Shown here one piece after another: positions 52,630-60,258 of a DNA stretch of 64,000 bases. Both the position numbers and the translations under genes were made by a program. Where the stretch lies: NCBI RefSeq assembly GCF_000621545.1, contig NZ_JHYA01000010.1:62001-126000 (forward strand), read 5' to 3'. A model generated the notes under the pieces. It had not been told where the DNA came from. It worked only from the letters and a program-made list of their open reading frames with translations, and made no database searches. Source of the stretch: Anaerovibrio lipolyticus LB2005. Its GTDB lineage: Bacteria; Bacillota; Negativicutes; Selenomonadales; Selenomonadaceae. Numbering within the stretch: position 1 is the stretch's first letter; each line of letters starts with the position of its first letter.

Positions 52630-52913
52630 TCAATTCCTTATCTCCACATCCTCCACCATCACTGGCTTATCCGCCCCCTGAAAAAGCTGGATAACGCTAC
52701 TGTCATCGCCATAATAGGCATCGCAAATGGCTATGGAACGGTTTAAGTCCGTGGCCTCATCAAACATCCCCCAGTCAGCCTTTTTATAGTCGTCCACAAT
52801 TTTGGCGTAACGGTCAGCCAACTCCGGACGCATTGAATCCAATGTACATAGCTGTTGTTAGCACCGGACTCTATAGCCTTGCTAAAGGCCACCAGTTCAT
52901 ATCTGATACCTTC
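52630..52913 (-). pseudogene. Fused relic of Gfo/Idh oxidoreductase and CDP-glycerol-transferase-like genes
   Basis: The 5' part reads GIRYELVAFSKAIESGANNS, the C-terminus of the oxidoreductase encoded at 60255-61520. It then joins directly to SMRPELADRYAKIVDDY and AYYGDDSSVIQLFQ, the C-terminus of the protein at 58939-60258. About 1.3 kb of intervening sequence is missing, so a duplicate of that gene pair suffered one internal deletion. The 230 bases from here to 53144 show nothing I recognise. Confidence 0.85.
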
Positions 52914-53144
52914 ACTAAATGAATTCTACTATTGAACTTTATACTAAGTTATTATATTAGGGGGCGTAAAAACCGGACTACCATTTTTTATCAACGCATA
53001 CTTTAAATCCATTTTCTCAACTTTCATTAGCTGTTTGGCAAATTATTACCCATCATAAATAGATGATGAATCTCCATACGCTCCCATCTCCCTTTTTATT
53101 ATTTTAGACGATAGTTTGCATTATTTTCCCATTAAGCAACTTGT

Positions 53145-53525
53145 TTACTGACTATTCACATTCAAATTATTCATAGTTTCCATAAAGTTCATCACACGCA
53201 TAATCATATCTTTCCATCTTGTAGTAAATTTAACATCACCAATCGTTATTCCATACATATTTTCAAACTTTTGTTGCTGTGCTGTAAACAAGTATTTATA
53301 TAGCTCATCAAATCTTTCCTTTAATGAAACCTTTACCATATCGCCGTTAGACTCATCAAAACTCTCTCCCGTTGAAAGAAATATATGACAGTACCTGTCT
53401 GCTCCTCCATACAGGGCAAATTTAATAAATGGTTCCGAATTTCTGCCTCTGATAAACTCTTCATACTGAGTTATATCATGAATTTTCAAACCTATCATAA
53501 ATGGTATTAAAACTTCAAAATAGCT
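53145..53525 (-). pseudogene. KAP-family NTPase C-terminal fragment
   Basis: It encodes YFEVLIPFMIGLKIHD through the C-terminus, closely matching the end of the broken KAP gene at 48949-49717. Everything upstream, including the nucleotide-binding part, is absent, and the open frame begins without a ribosome-binding site. Confidence 0.7.
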
Positions 53526-53609
53526 ACAGAATATTTTCCCTATCCATTTCTTTGGGTGACATCTTAAGCGACATTTATATCATCGGGGGCAACCTAATGA
53601 AGCTTTAAG

Positions 53610-54025
53610 TCATTTCAACCTATATCTTCTATTCTTATTGCCACCTACAGTTTCAACAACATCATCATTCCCAAGAGCTCCCGGGTTCTGAACACTACCA
53701 AGCCAATATGCTCCGCAATGTCTCTCGTCCTCATTTCAGCATGTCGCATGAGAAAAGCCCTAATCTTGGCTATATTATTCTCTATCTTGGAAATTTTATC
53801 GCCGATTTTTTATCGCCGATTTTTTATCGCCGATTTTTTATCACCGATTTTTTATCACCGATTTTTTATCTTGCTTTTCAAATGAAAGCAATAAAGAAAC
53901 CTGATCGAGTACGGCATTTTCTACCAATTTGGGTTCTACCCACCCATTATCCTTCCATGTTTTCAATATAGTCGGAAATCCCTAACCAGCATCATCTCCA
54001 AAACCTACCATCCTAGCATAGTAGA
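53610..54025 (-). pseudogene. Decayed AlbA_2/HATPase regulator, C-terminal part
   Basis: In-frame pieces read GFGDDAG, stop, GFPTILKTWKDNGWVEPKL, then AVLDQVSLLLSFEKQDK, a 14-bp tandem repeat, KIRAFLMRHAEMRTRDIAEH and, in a third frame, VGGNKNRRYRLK and a stop. The order matches the end of the HATPase domain, hinge and winged helix of the intact relative at 57454-58857. There are at least one nonsense and two frame changes. Confidence 0.7.
53798..53867. repeat. 14-bp tandem repeat, five units
   Basis: The unit is ATCGCCGATTTTTT. The last two units have ATCACC. It lies at the hinge position of the dead AlbA_2/HATPase gene, and its length is not a multiple of three. Confidence 0.9.
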
Positions 54026-54172
54026 AACTTTAGCAATAATTATCTTTGTCACTGGTGTCTAAGTTAGTGCCTATGTTGGTGCCTAAGTTAATTAGAGAAA
54101 AAATAGATCGTTCATTGCTTTTCTTCAGCCATTAACTCTTTCAATTGTTATAACAAAACAGGTAACTCCTCA

Positions 54173-54553
54173 TTATAAATTAGCATTAATCCAAGCTTCT
54201 AGAGAGTCCTTCCGACACGGAATAACTGGCACCTTAAGCTCATTCAATTCACTGTTATCGTATTGCGTTATCCTCACTGCAACGATAGGCTTATTCAAAG
54301 AGTGAGCAAATTTTATTTCCTCAATAGCCATCCCCCCTGATAAAGCAGGTCTATTAGAGCACACAATAACAGAGGACCACTTAATTTTTGATTGAATTTG
54401 AGGATCTACATTATACCGTCTATCAATATATTCAAGTTGTTTCTGTTCCGGAACAGAATAATCTCTTACATCATATTTTGTTTTGCTAAGTAACTCATTT
54501 ATTTTTCCAAAATCCTCTGTTTTCCAACGATGTGGGATAAAAATGTTAATCAT
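54173..54553 (-). CDS. TIR-like domain protein (MTH538/ThsB type)
   Basis: This 126-residue protein is essentially one domain: MINIFIPHRWKTEDF, KYDVRDYSVPEQ, SSVIVCSNRPA, AIEEIKFAHSLNKPIVAVRI and a C-terminal LEAWI. This is the pattern of the DUF1863/MTH538 TIR-like family that includes Thoeris ThsB, where such proteins make a nucleotide signal after phage infection. The ATG ending at 54553 has a GGGGGAG ribosome-binding site and overlaps the upstream stop as ATGA, so it is coupled to the TIR-membrane gene. Confidence 0.7.
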   Translation of the reverse strand: MINIFIPHRWKTEDFGKINELLSKTKYDVRDYSVPEQKQLEYIDRRYNVDPQIQSKIKWSSVIVCSNRPALSGGMAIEEIKFAHSLNKPIVAVRITQYDNSELNELKVPVIPCRKDSLEAWINANL

Positions 54554-55437
54554 GCTAAAAACTCCCCCAAAAAAATATACAAACACCCAATAACGACAAA
54601 TATCGTATATATAATCATTAATATATTCGGTATATTTTGTTCATTTACTGTAAATGATAAATATACTTTCTTATCCTTTCCCTCTCTCAAAGCCTGCCAC
54701 TCTGCCGTAAAAATTGCCGCTGGTAACCATTCTTCCATTTTATTTATAATCTTAAACTTGCCGCTACTTAACTGCCGATATGATACTATCTGCTTTTCCC
54801 ATGAATATGATGACATGTACCCAACTAATGATATAAAAACAATAATGCAAGCGGTCCCACGTGAAATGTTGTGAAAATCCGAAATATTTTTTGCAACGAT
54901 ACCAAATCCAGAGAATAATCCACCGTTTATAATCACAAAAAAATTATGCATATTCTGTCTTCGTTTGCTTAGCGTTTCTACTGTATTAACTATAATTTTA
55001 TATTGTTCAAATAAAAACTCAAATTTCTTTTTATCATCAACATCAAAAATTGATTTTCCACTTAAAAGAGTGTTAGTTATATTTTCATCATTATATTTCT
55101 TTACCGCGTTGTATATGTCTCGAGTTCTAATCACTACCCCGTTTTTTAATAGTATGTCAGGGATTACAGCATTCAGCTCATGTATATAATAAAAAATAGT
55201 TTTCCCATTAGTTATTGCGGTATTGATCTCCCATTCAATATTTCCGCTATAAATTGTATTTCTGGTAACAATACAAACCAAACAATCTGATTTAATTATT
55301 TTTTCCTTAGCTAGCCATTTCCATAATACCGGGATATGACATTCCCTAAGAAAAATCAACTTGTCATTAGCAGTTTCAGAAAAAATTTCCATAGGAAGGA
55401 TTTTGTCTTTAAATGAATAACTAACAAATATGTCCAT
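54550..55437 (-). CDS. TIR-like domain fused to membrane domain (RipA-like)
   Basis: The N-terminal 110 residues look like a TIR-type domain (MDIFVSYSFKDK, DCLVCIVTRNTIYSGNIEWE, AITNGKTIFYYI, with Glu70 in the usual active-site region). The C-terminal half has three hydrophobic segments (about 166-183, 194-212 and 270-291) and a soluble stretch between them. It resembles the RipA-like octameric membrane family. It is followed in an ATGA overlap by a second TIR-like gene. A sensor/effector pair of a membrane-acting immune system is the most interesting reading. Confidence 0.6.
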   Translation of the reverse strand: MDIFVSYSFKDKILPMEIFSETANDKLIFLRECHIPVLWKWLAKEKIIKSDCLVCIVTRNTIYSGNIEWEINTAITNGKTIFYYIHELNAVIPDILLKNGVVIRTRDIYNAVKKYNDENITNTLLSGKSIFDVDDKKKFEFLFEQYKIIVNTVETLSKRRQNMHNFFVIINGGLFSGFGIVAKNISDFHNISRGTACIIVFISLVGYMSSYSWEKQIVSYRQLSSGKFKIINKMEEWLPAAIFTAEWQALREGKDKKVYLSFTVNEQNIPNILMIIYTIFVVIGCLYIFLGEFLA

Positions 55438-55516
55438 TTTCCCCTCATAATAGTAAGTTTTGCAAGCAAGAAATCTGCCTTGTCTACAAAACTTATTTTT
55501 TACGTTTTTATATTAT

Positions 55517-55681
55517 TTACAAAACTAGATTCCCTGAAAACATGATACTGTGAAAATTGTCAAGCATATCTGAGAGTTGCTTACTCTTGAATCTGGTCCG
55601 AAGGATAATTTCAATAACGCTGTTATCAAATATATTCTTTAGTATTATCTCCGCTCCTCTATATAGTATTTTATTTTCCAT
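55517..55681 (-). CDS. Small hypothetical ORF (54 aa)
   Basis: It reads MENKILYRGAEIILKNIFDN then SKQLSDMLDNFHSIMFSG and stops. There is no strong ribosome-binding site. The start faintly recalls Bud32-like kinases, but the frame is far too short. It may be a fragment rather than a gene. Confidence 0.3.
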   Translation of the reverse strand: MENKILYRGAEIILKNIFDNSVIEIILRTRFKSKQLSDMLDNFHSIMFSGNLVL

Positions 55682-55722
55682 TTATGTATTTTGTTATTAT
55701 TAAATAGTATATTAGTTTTTCC

Positions 55723-55905
55723 TTAAAAACTTTCACAATGCGCTTTAATTCGCTTTATAATATTTGGTATTTCATCAAACTCTTCAACCCATATTACATT
55801 CACACCTAATTCTTTAAAAAACGATTCCTGTAATGATTCATGTCCCAGTTCGAATCTGCTTATTGTTTCACTTCTTGGTAACTCGTTTAGTTTAGAACGC
55901 CGCAT
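55723..55905 (-). CDS. Small hypothetical ORF (60 aa)
   Basis: It encodes RSETISRFELGHESLQESFF and VNVIWVEEFDEIPNIIKRIK. I do not recognise a family. It looks like the C-terminal piece of a larger protein whose upstream part was replaced by the ugd-promoter-like sequence at 55908-55946. Confidence 0.35.
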   Translation of the reverse strand: MRRSKLNELPRSETISRFELGHESLQESFFKELGVNVIWVEEFDEIPNIIKRIKAHCESF

Positions 55906-55907
55906 CT

Positions 55908-55946
55908 TACATCTAGTCTATCGGATAATGTCTATTTAAATCTGAA
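55908..55946 (-). promoter_or_regulatory. Copy of the ugd promoter region
   Basis: TACATCTAGTCTATCG and ATAATG are shared with 51812-51834 with one mismatch in 23 bases. The -10-like CCGATAG remains, but the spacing to TTCAGA is one base longer than in the four other elements, so activity is doubtful. Confidence 0.45.
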
Positions 55947-55964
55947 TATACAAAGCCCTCATGT

Positions 55965-56003
55965 TATACAATTCTATTATCGCCCAACGGAATCCTGCAA
56001 AAA
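55965..56003. repeat. Short dispersed repeat, copy 3 of 3
   Basis: TATACAATTCTATTATC and GGAATCCTGCAAAAA match the copy at 14315-14353. A terminator hairpin of related sequence follows in both places. Confidence 0.5.
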
Positions 56004-56056
56004 TGAATATAAATGAATAATTTCTTACCAGTAAATATAATTATGACAAAAGAAAG

Positions 56057-56079
56057 CTGCCGCACCTCGTGCAGCAGCA
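56057..56079 (-). terminator. Intrinsic terminator
   Basis: GCTGCTGCAC pairs with GTGCGGCAGC (9 of 10) around a 3-base loop, followed by TTTCTTTTG on the minus strand. It lies 7 bases beyond the stop at 56086. Confidence 0.7.
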
Positions 56080-56085
56080 ATAATA

Positions 56086-56395
56086 CTATTTCTTTATCTC
56101 CCAATAACCTCCACGTGCTGGGCCACATCGTTCAATAACGCCTTCATCACGCAACTTTTTGATAATTCTTTCCACGGTTCTCTTAGAGCTTTTTATTGTC
56201 TGAGCAATTTGAGAGGCGGACATGGTATTATCATACTTAATTACTTCCAAAATTTGTTCATGAATATCACCGCCAATCACCGCCATTTTACCGTCAATTT
56301 CACCGCCAACAATTATCTCTGTTTTTTTCTCTTGACTTTCAAATAAAAGCAATAAAGAAACCTGATTGAGTACAGTATTTCTGCCAATTGAGGAT
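56086..56395 (-). pseudogene. Winged-helix end of an AlbA_2/HATPase-type gene
   Basis: The last 88 codons are open and contain MSASQIAQTIKSSKRTVERI and KKLRDEGVIERCG, a winged helix. Upstream, after a one-base slip, TVLNQVSLLLLFESQEKK matches the hinge region of the dead gene at 53610-54025. The domains that would normally precede it are absent. It is a fragment, though a free winged-helix protein could still be translated. Confidence 0.6.
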
Positions 56396-56426
56396 ACATC
56401 ACCGGCATTTTGCCTCTAATACGCCA

Positions 56427-56453
56427 CTTAATCCGCAATTTGGGCGGATTAAG
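56427..56453. repeat. 10-bp inverted repeat
   Basis: CTTAATCCGC and GCGGATTAAG flank a 7-base loop, with TTTTATAG following on the plus strand. It would be a plus-strand terminator, but no plus-strand gene leads to it. Nothing else is evident between 56454 and 56651. Confidence 0.5.
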
Positions 56454-56651
56454 TTTTATAGGTCTTATCTGCCACATATTTCTGTATTCTACTCTTAGTT
56501 TTTATCTGGAATCGTTCTGTGTGATTTCTCAGATACCAGTAACGGTTTTAAATAATATCTAAATTTAAATAATATCTAAAAAAATGTTTTCTATCCGTTA
56601 AACTCAGGTACTCCATTATTTCTTGCCGACTTCAGGAGCAAAATAAAAAAA

Positions 56652-57331
56652 TTATTTTATTACAACCCGACTTCCACTTTTCTTCGATCCTATTCGCTCG
56701 ATTCTTCCTTTCTCCCGTAAACTTGCCAAGGAACGTTCTATGGTTCTCTTTGTAACTCCGACTTTAACAGACAAATCATCCGCTGTCTCATCTGGATTCA
56801 CCAACAATAAACCTAATATTGTTTTTTCTGTCTTATTTAAACCGACATTTATACCGACATTTATACCGACATTTTTATTACTCAATTCTAATACTTTCTC
56901 ATCGAAAGGTATTTTACATTTGATATAGTTGTCTGAAATTTCAAATGCTCCCTTACCATATTTCCTAATGATTGTAGGAACACCATGTCCGGTGTGTTCA
57001 GTCAAACCAATATTCAAGAATACTCTCATTAATGTAGAATTTCTTGGATGGCTGATCCCTTCATAAAAATCTTCCATTGCCATACCATTAGGAAGACCAC
57101 CATAAGACAATATTTCCATTCTATCACTAAAGAAAGAAATTTATGGTTCCGTAACAGTCCAATCATTATGTACCAATGCATTTAATACTGCTTCATTTAC
57201 AGCATCATAATCAAATAAATACATGTCCTTCCTTGGCCTAACGGTAGTATCAGAAATACAAACATTTTCCGCCGACAATCTTGCCTTTATCTTCTCATAA
57301 ACCGATAATATACAACCATATCCATAATCGT
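56652..57331 (-). pseudogene. AlbA_2/HATPase regulator, 5'-truncated with nonsense codon
   Basis: From the 5' side it reads [34 protein letters not shown] (ATPase N box), TVTEP, a TAA stop at 57141-57143, then FFSDRMEILSYGGLPNGM and a C-terminal winged helix (DDLSVKVGVTKRTIERSLAS). One nonsense change in the ATPase domain and loss of the AlbA_2 part make it inactive as a full protein. The 3' 155 codons remain open. Its 5' end is fused to a ugd fragment. Confidence 0.75.
56841..56876. repeat. 12-bp tandem repeat, three units
   Basis: The unit ACCGACATTTAT encodes NVGI-type tetrapeptides on the minus strand (NVGINVGINVGL). It sits at the hinge between the ATPase and winged-helix domains and stays in frame because the unit is a multiple of three. 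Confidence 0.9.
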
Positions 57332-57447
57332 ACCGTTCTGAATAACCTTACTTCCAAAGAAGGTAGTGCCATGCTCCAAGGTCGGTTCATAAATAACCAT
57401 GGTAGCACCTTTGGCCTTGATACGCTCATCCCCCTTAAATTGTCGAC
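57332..57447 (-). pseudogene. Fragment of a second ugd gene
   Basis: It corresponds to the ugd segment at about 50640-50760: minus-strand codons give [16 protein letters not shown]-like sequence followed by FFGSKVI before the junction with the AlbA_2-type relic. The rest of the gene is missing. Confidence 0.75.
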
Positions 57448-57453
57448 TGGTGT

Positions 57454-58857
57454 CTATTTCAGTCTGTACCTTCTAGCATTAGTAGCCCCCACAGCCTCTA
57501 TTTCTTCTATTTGGGCAAGAATAGCTCGCGTTCTCGCAGGACTCAAGCCTAGTCTTGCTGCAATTTCAGCCGTGGTTGCCTCACCTGTTTCTGCCATATA
57601 GCGCATAATAACATCTATATGTTTATTGGTTTTTTTGTTCGCTTGTTCGCTTGTTCGCTTGTTCGCTTGTTTGCTTGTTCGCTTGTTCGCTTGTTGCCTA
57701 TACAAAGTAACCTTAATTCCGTCTCCAAACTCTTCGAATAACGGATCAGGCAGTTTATATTGTTTACAAGCAGCTATCATTCTTGGAATACCGGTCCCCC
57801 ATGCTTCTACTATCTTCATATATTGGAAAATATCTGCAATTGCCTGATTACGACATTTAGATCTACCAGCTTTCATAGTATCAAAATCCATTCCTCCGTA
57901 AAGCATTCCTGGAGAAACGACTTCCAGTCTGTCATCAAAAATAGATACTTGAATTTTTGAATCAATTAAATAACTTCTATGAATAATAGCATTTGCCAAC
58001 AATTCTCTTATTGATTTTAATGGCAATTCATAAATATCTTCCCGAAATAATCCATCTACTTGAGCGCCCATATTAATATGTCTTAAAACAAAATTATACG
58101 CATTGGTCAGTTGTTCATAGATAGGACCATCAAATTCCTTCTTATCAAGAAAAACATCCCGATTATTCCCCTTAAATAACGCACACTGAGTTTTGGCAAA
58201 TCTTGATTTATTACTTGTAAGCAACATAAAAGCATTCGTAGGAGCTAGTGAGTTACCGTTTCTGCAAACAATCCCCATATCTTCCAATTTACCGATCGTC
58301 ATATCCTTAACATTCATCTTCTCATCATCGTTTTTACAATTAGCGAGTGCAATCTCGTTGGCTTTGCGACAAAAATCAAGTGCCATATCTTCGTCAAAAT
58401 CGGCTCCTATTTCCACCATACAATCATACGATAAATTATTTCCCTGTAGCTCCAACTCTTTTAAAGTAATCTGATCAGCCAATCTACTTGTACCATTTAC
58501 TCTAATATAAGTTGAACATTCTTTACCTTTGGACACAATATAATATGGTCTGTGTTTACCTGGAAATACATCAATCACTACGACTGTTTTATCTTCAACT
58601 GTAGCAGGATAAATGTCATGTTCTATATATGGAGTACACGCATCCGATATCATAGTAGAAATGGTATCAGACATCTTAAAAGGGCTCCGTTCTCCAATAC
58701 CTACTACTTCCAAAGTCTTATCGTCTATTCCTATTATACATTTACCACCATTTGTATTCGCAAACGCAATGATATCTTTTAGAAGTTTATCATGTCTTGC
58801 CGGAATCTCCCGTTTGAATTCTATATTCTTGCTTTCTCCAAAATAATCCCTTAACAT
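57454..58857 (-). CDS. AlbA_2-HATPase_c_4-winged-helix regulator with frame-sensitive hinge repeat
   Basis: This complete 467-residue member has an AlbA_2 domain at residues 1-130 ([29 protein letters not shown]), then a HATPase_c_4 region ([46 protein letters not shown]), a Lys/Gln/Asn-rich hinge, and a C-terminal winged helix ([19 protein letters not shown], ending ARRYRLK). The hinge is encoded by seven copies of an 8-bp repeat. Gain or loss of a unit would shift the frame and remove the winged helix. The biochemical role of the family is not established. Confidence 0.85.
   Translation of the reverse strand: MLRDYFGESKNIEFKREIPARHDKLLKDIIAFANTNGGKCIIGIDDKTLEVVGIGERSPFKMSDTISTMISDACTPYIEHDIYPATVEDKTVVVIDVFPGKHRPYYIVSKGKECSTYIRVNGTSRLADQITLKELELQGNNLSYDCMVEIGADFDEDMALDFCRKANEIALANCKNDDEKMNVKDMTIGKLEDMGIVCRNGNSLAPTNAFMLLTSNKSRFAKTQCALFKGNNRDVFLDKKEFDGPIYEQLTNAYNFVLRHINMGAQVDGLFREDIYELPLKSIRELLANAIIHRSYLIDSKIQVSIFDDRLEVVSPGMLYGGMDFDTMKAGRSKCRNQAIADIFQYMKIVEAWGTGIPRMIAACKQYKLPDPLFEEFGDGIKVTLYRQQANKRTSKQANKRTSEQANKKTNKHIDVIMRYMAETGEATTAEIAARLGLSPARTRAILAQIEEIEAVGATNARRYRLK
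57637..57692. repeat. 8-bp tandem repeat, seven units, inside coding sequence
   Basis: The unit is GTTCGCTT; the fifth unit is GTTTGCTT. It encodes the ANKRTSKQ-type hinge on the minus strand. An 8-bp unit changes the reading frame with every copy gained or lost, the hallmark of phase-variable genes. Confidence 0.92.
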
Positions 58858-58938
58858 TAACCCACCCCCAAGATGAAAACATTTGATAGTTTTCTATCTC
58901 AACTTCGCTTCTACCATTTTGTGATTTTAAAGCGACTC

Positions 58939-60258
58939 CTAATTCATTATTTCTACATCTTCAATCATCACAGGCTTTTCTGCTCCCTGGAAAAGTTGGA
59001 TGACGCTGCTGTCATCACCGTAGTATGCATTACAAATAGCGATGGAGCGGTTCAGGTCCGGGGTGTCATCAAAAATACCCCAGTCAGCTTTCTTGAAGTT
59101 TTCCACGATACCAGCATATCTGGTTGAAAGGTCTGGACGCATAGAATCTAAGGTAGCCGGTATTAGTGGATGCGGGCGCCATAGCAGCATTACATCATCT
59201 GTTTTACCCTTAAAATAATCCAATACATTTTCTATTTTATCCAAAAGCTTTTCTTCTGACTTTAGCATTTCTCCCAAGCCGCTGCCGTACATGATGACTT
59301 TTTTCCATGTACCATCGGCCTTCTTTATTTTGTGCAGCCATTCTTCTGGAACATTCTGATCCTCCAGCTTGGTATGGCGAACCTTGTCAAGCTTTGGAGA
59401 GCCCCAGCCCTTTATCTTCTGTTCCCAAATATGGCGGGTATTCTCTCCGTAAAGATTAACTAATGCTTGAATATATATTTTCCGCATTTTTTCTGACTGC
59501 TGAACTATAATATCCGCATTAACATACACCGGCATTCTGGCATGGGTTTCTGCCCACTTTGGTGTAGCTCCATTCTCATCGGACACAAAGTAAGGAATAT
59601 ATACCAGTTGGTCAGTACACTGCTTTAATTTATCACTGTAATATTCAGGTGCCACTGAAGTGACTAAATTATAACCATCATAGGGGTTATGAATATATAT
59701 TTGGTCGGGATGTACCGCCGCCAAATCCACATCTTGGTATTTCGTTATAGGCACATATTCAGGAAATTCATTTCCCTCCCAATGCCATTCTCTCGCAGTG
59801 CCATCAGGATTGCGGTCACAATAGGGTATTGGCATTACTATCGCGTCGCATTTCTCATCTTTATTTGCTTTCTCCCAAACGCTTTCGAGACTGTCCCACA
59901 TAGAGGCTTTATAGGGCAGGAAATATACTAATTTCTTGCCAGCAGGCAGCTTTTCTTCAAGTATATTTCTTACCCGTACCAGCTTAGCCAGCATCATATC
60001 AACAGGCATACGAAGAGGCTTGTCAACTTCATTAGCTAACCGTATTTTTTCGATATTGGCAACCAAATCTTCCAGAACAGCTATTAAATCTGCTCCCAGA
60101 TTACCGTATTCCACCAGCAACTCACCAATACCAATCACCTCATCGGCCATGCTATCCAAAGCAATGTTAACATCACCAGCACTCAATAATGCCTTTGCTG
60201 CCAATGACAGATTATCAATTTTTCGTAATATACTATTTTTATTGCTTCCATGCGTCAT
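58939..60258 (-). CDS. CDP-glycerol glycerophosphotransferase-like protein
   Basis: The 439 residues have a helical N-terminal 150 residues, then a GT-B-like part with KKLVYFLPYKASMWDSLES, WGSPKLDKV, KKVIMYGSGLGEML, DVMLLWRPHPLIPA and AYYGDDSSVIQLFQ. The RPHP and SS/DSS features match the TagB/TagF family, which transfers polyol-phosphate from CDP. Its start overlaps the stop of the cytidylyltransferase-oxidoreductase fusion by 4 bases, so that fusion likely makes its donor. There is no signal peptide. A deleted duplicate lies at 52630-52913. Confidence 0.72.
   Translation of the reverse strand: MTHGSNKNSILRKIDNLSLAAKALLSAGDVNIALDSMADEVIGIGELLVEYGNLGADLIAVLEDLVANIEKIRLANEVDKPLRMPVDMMLAKLVRVRNILEEKLPAGKKLVYFLPYKASMWDSLESVWEKANKDEKCDAIVMPIPYCDRNPDGTAREWHWEGNEFPEYVPITKYQDVDLAAVHPDQIYIHNPYDGYNLVTSVAPEYYSDKLKQCTDQLVYIPYFVSDENGATPKWAETHARMPVYVNADIIVQQSEKMRKIYIQALVNLYGENTRHIWEQKIKGWGSPKLDKVRHTKLEDQNVPEEWLHKIKKADGTWKKVIMYGSGLGEMLKSEEKLLDKIENVLDYFKGKTDDVMLLWRPHPLIPATLDSMRPDLSTRYAGIVENFKKADWGIFDDTPDLNRSIAICNAYYGDDSSVIQLFQGAEKPVMIEDVEIMN

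Noticed and set aside
53708-53971. Plus-strand small protein with repeated FLSPIF-type segments
   Set aside because: It is an antisense reading of the 14-bp repeat inside a decayed minus-strand gene.
54173-55437. Calling the TIR pair a Thoeris system
   Set aside because: A ThsB-like protein is present, but there is no ThsA (SIR2/SLOG or macro-domain effector), so the name is not justified.
57637-57692. Tandem repeats here and at 53798-53867 considered as CRISPR arrays
   Set aside because: Units of 8 and 14 bases without spacers lie inside coding or former coding sequence, and no cas genes are nearby.
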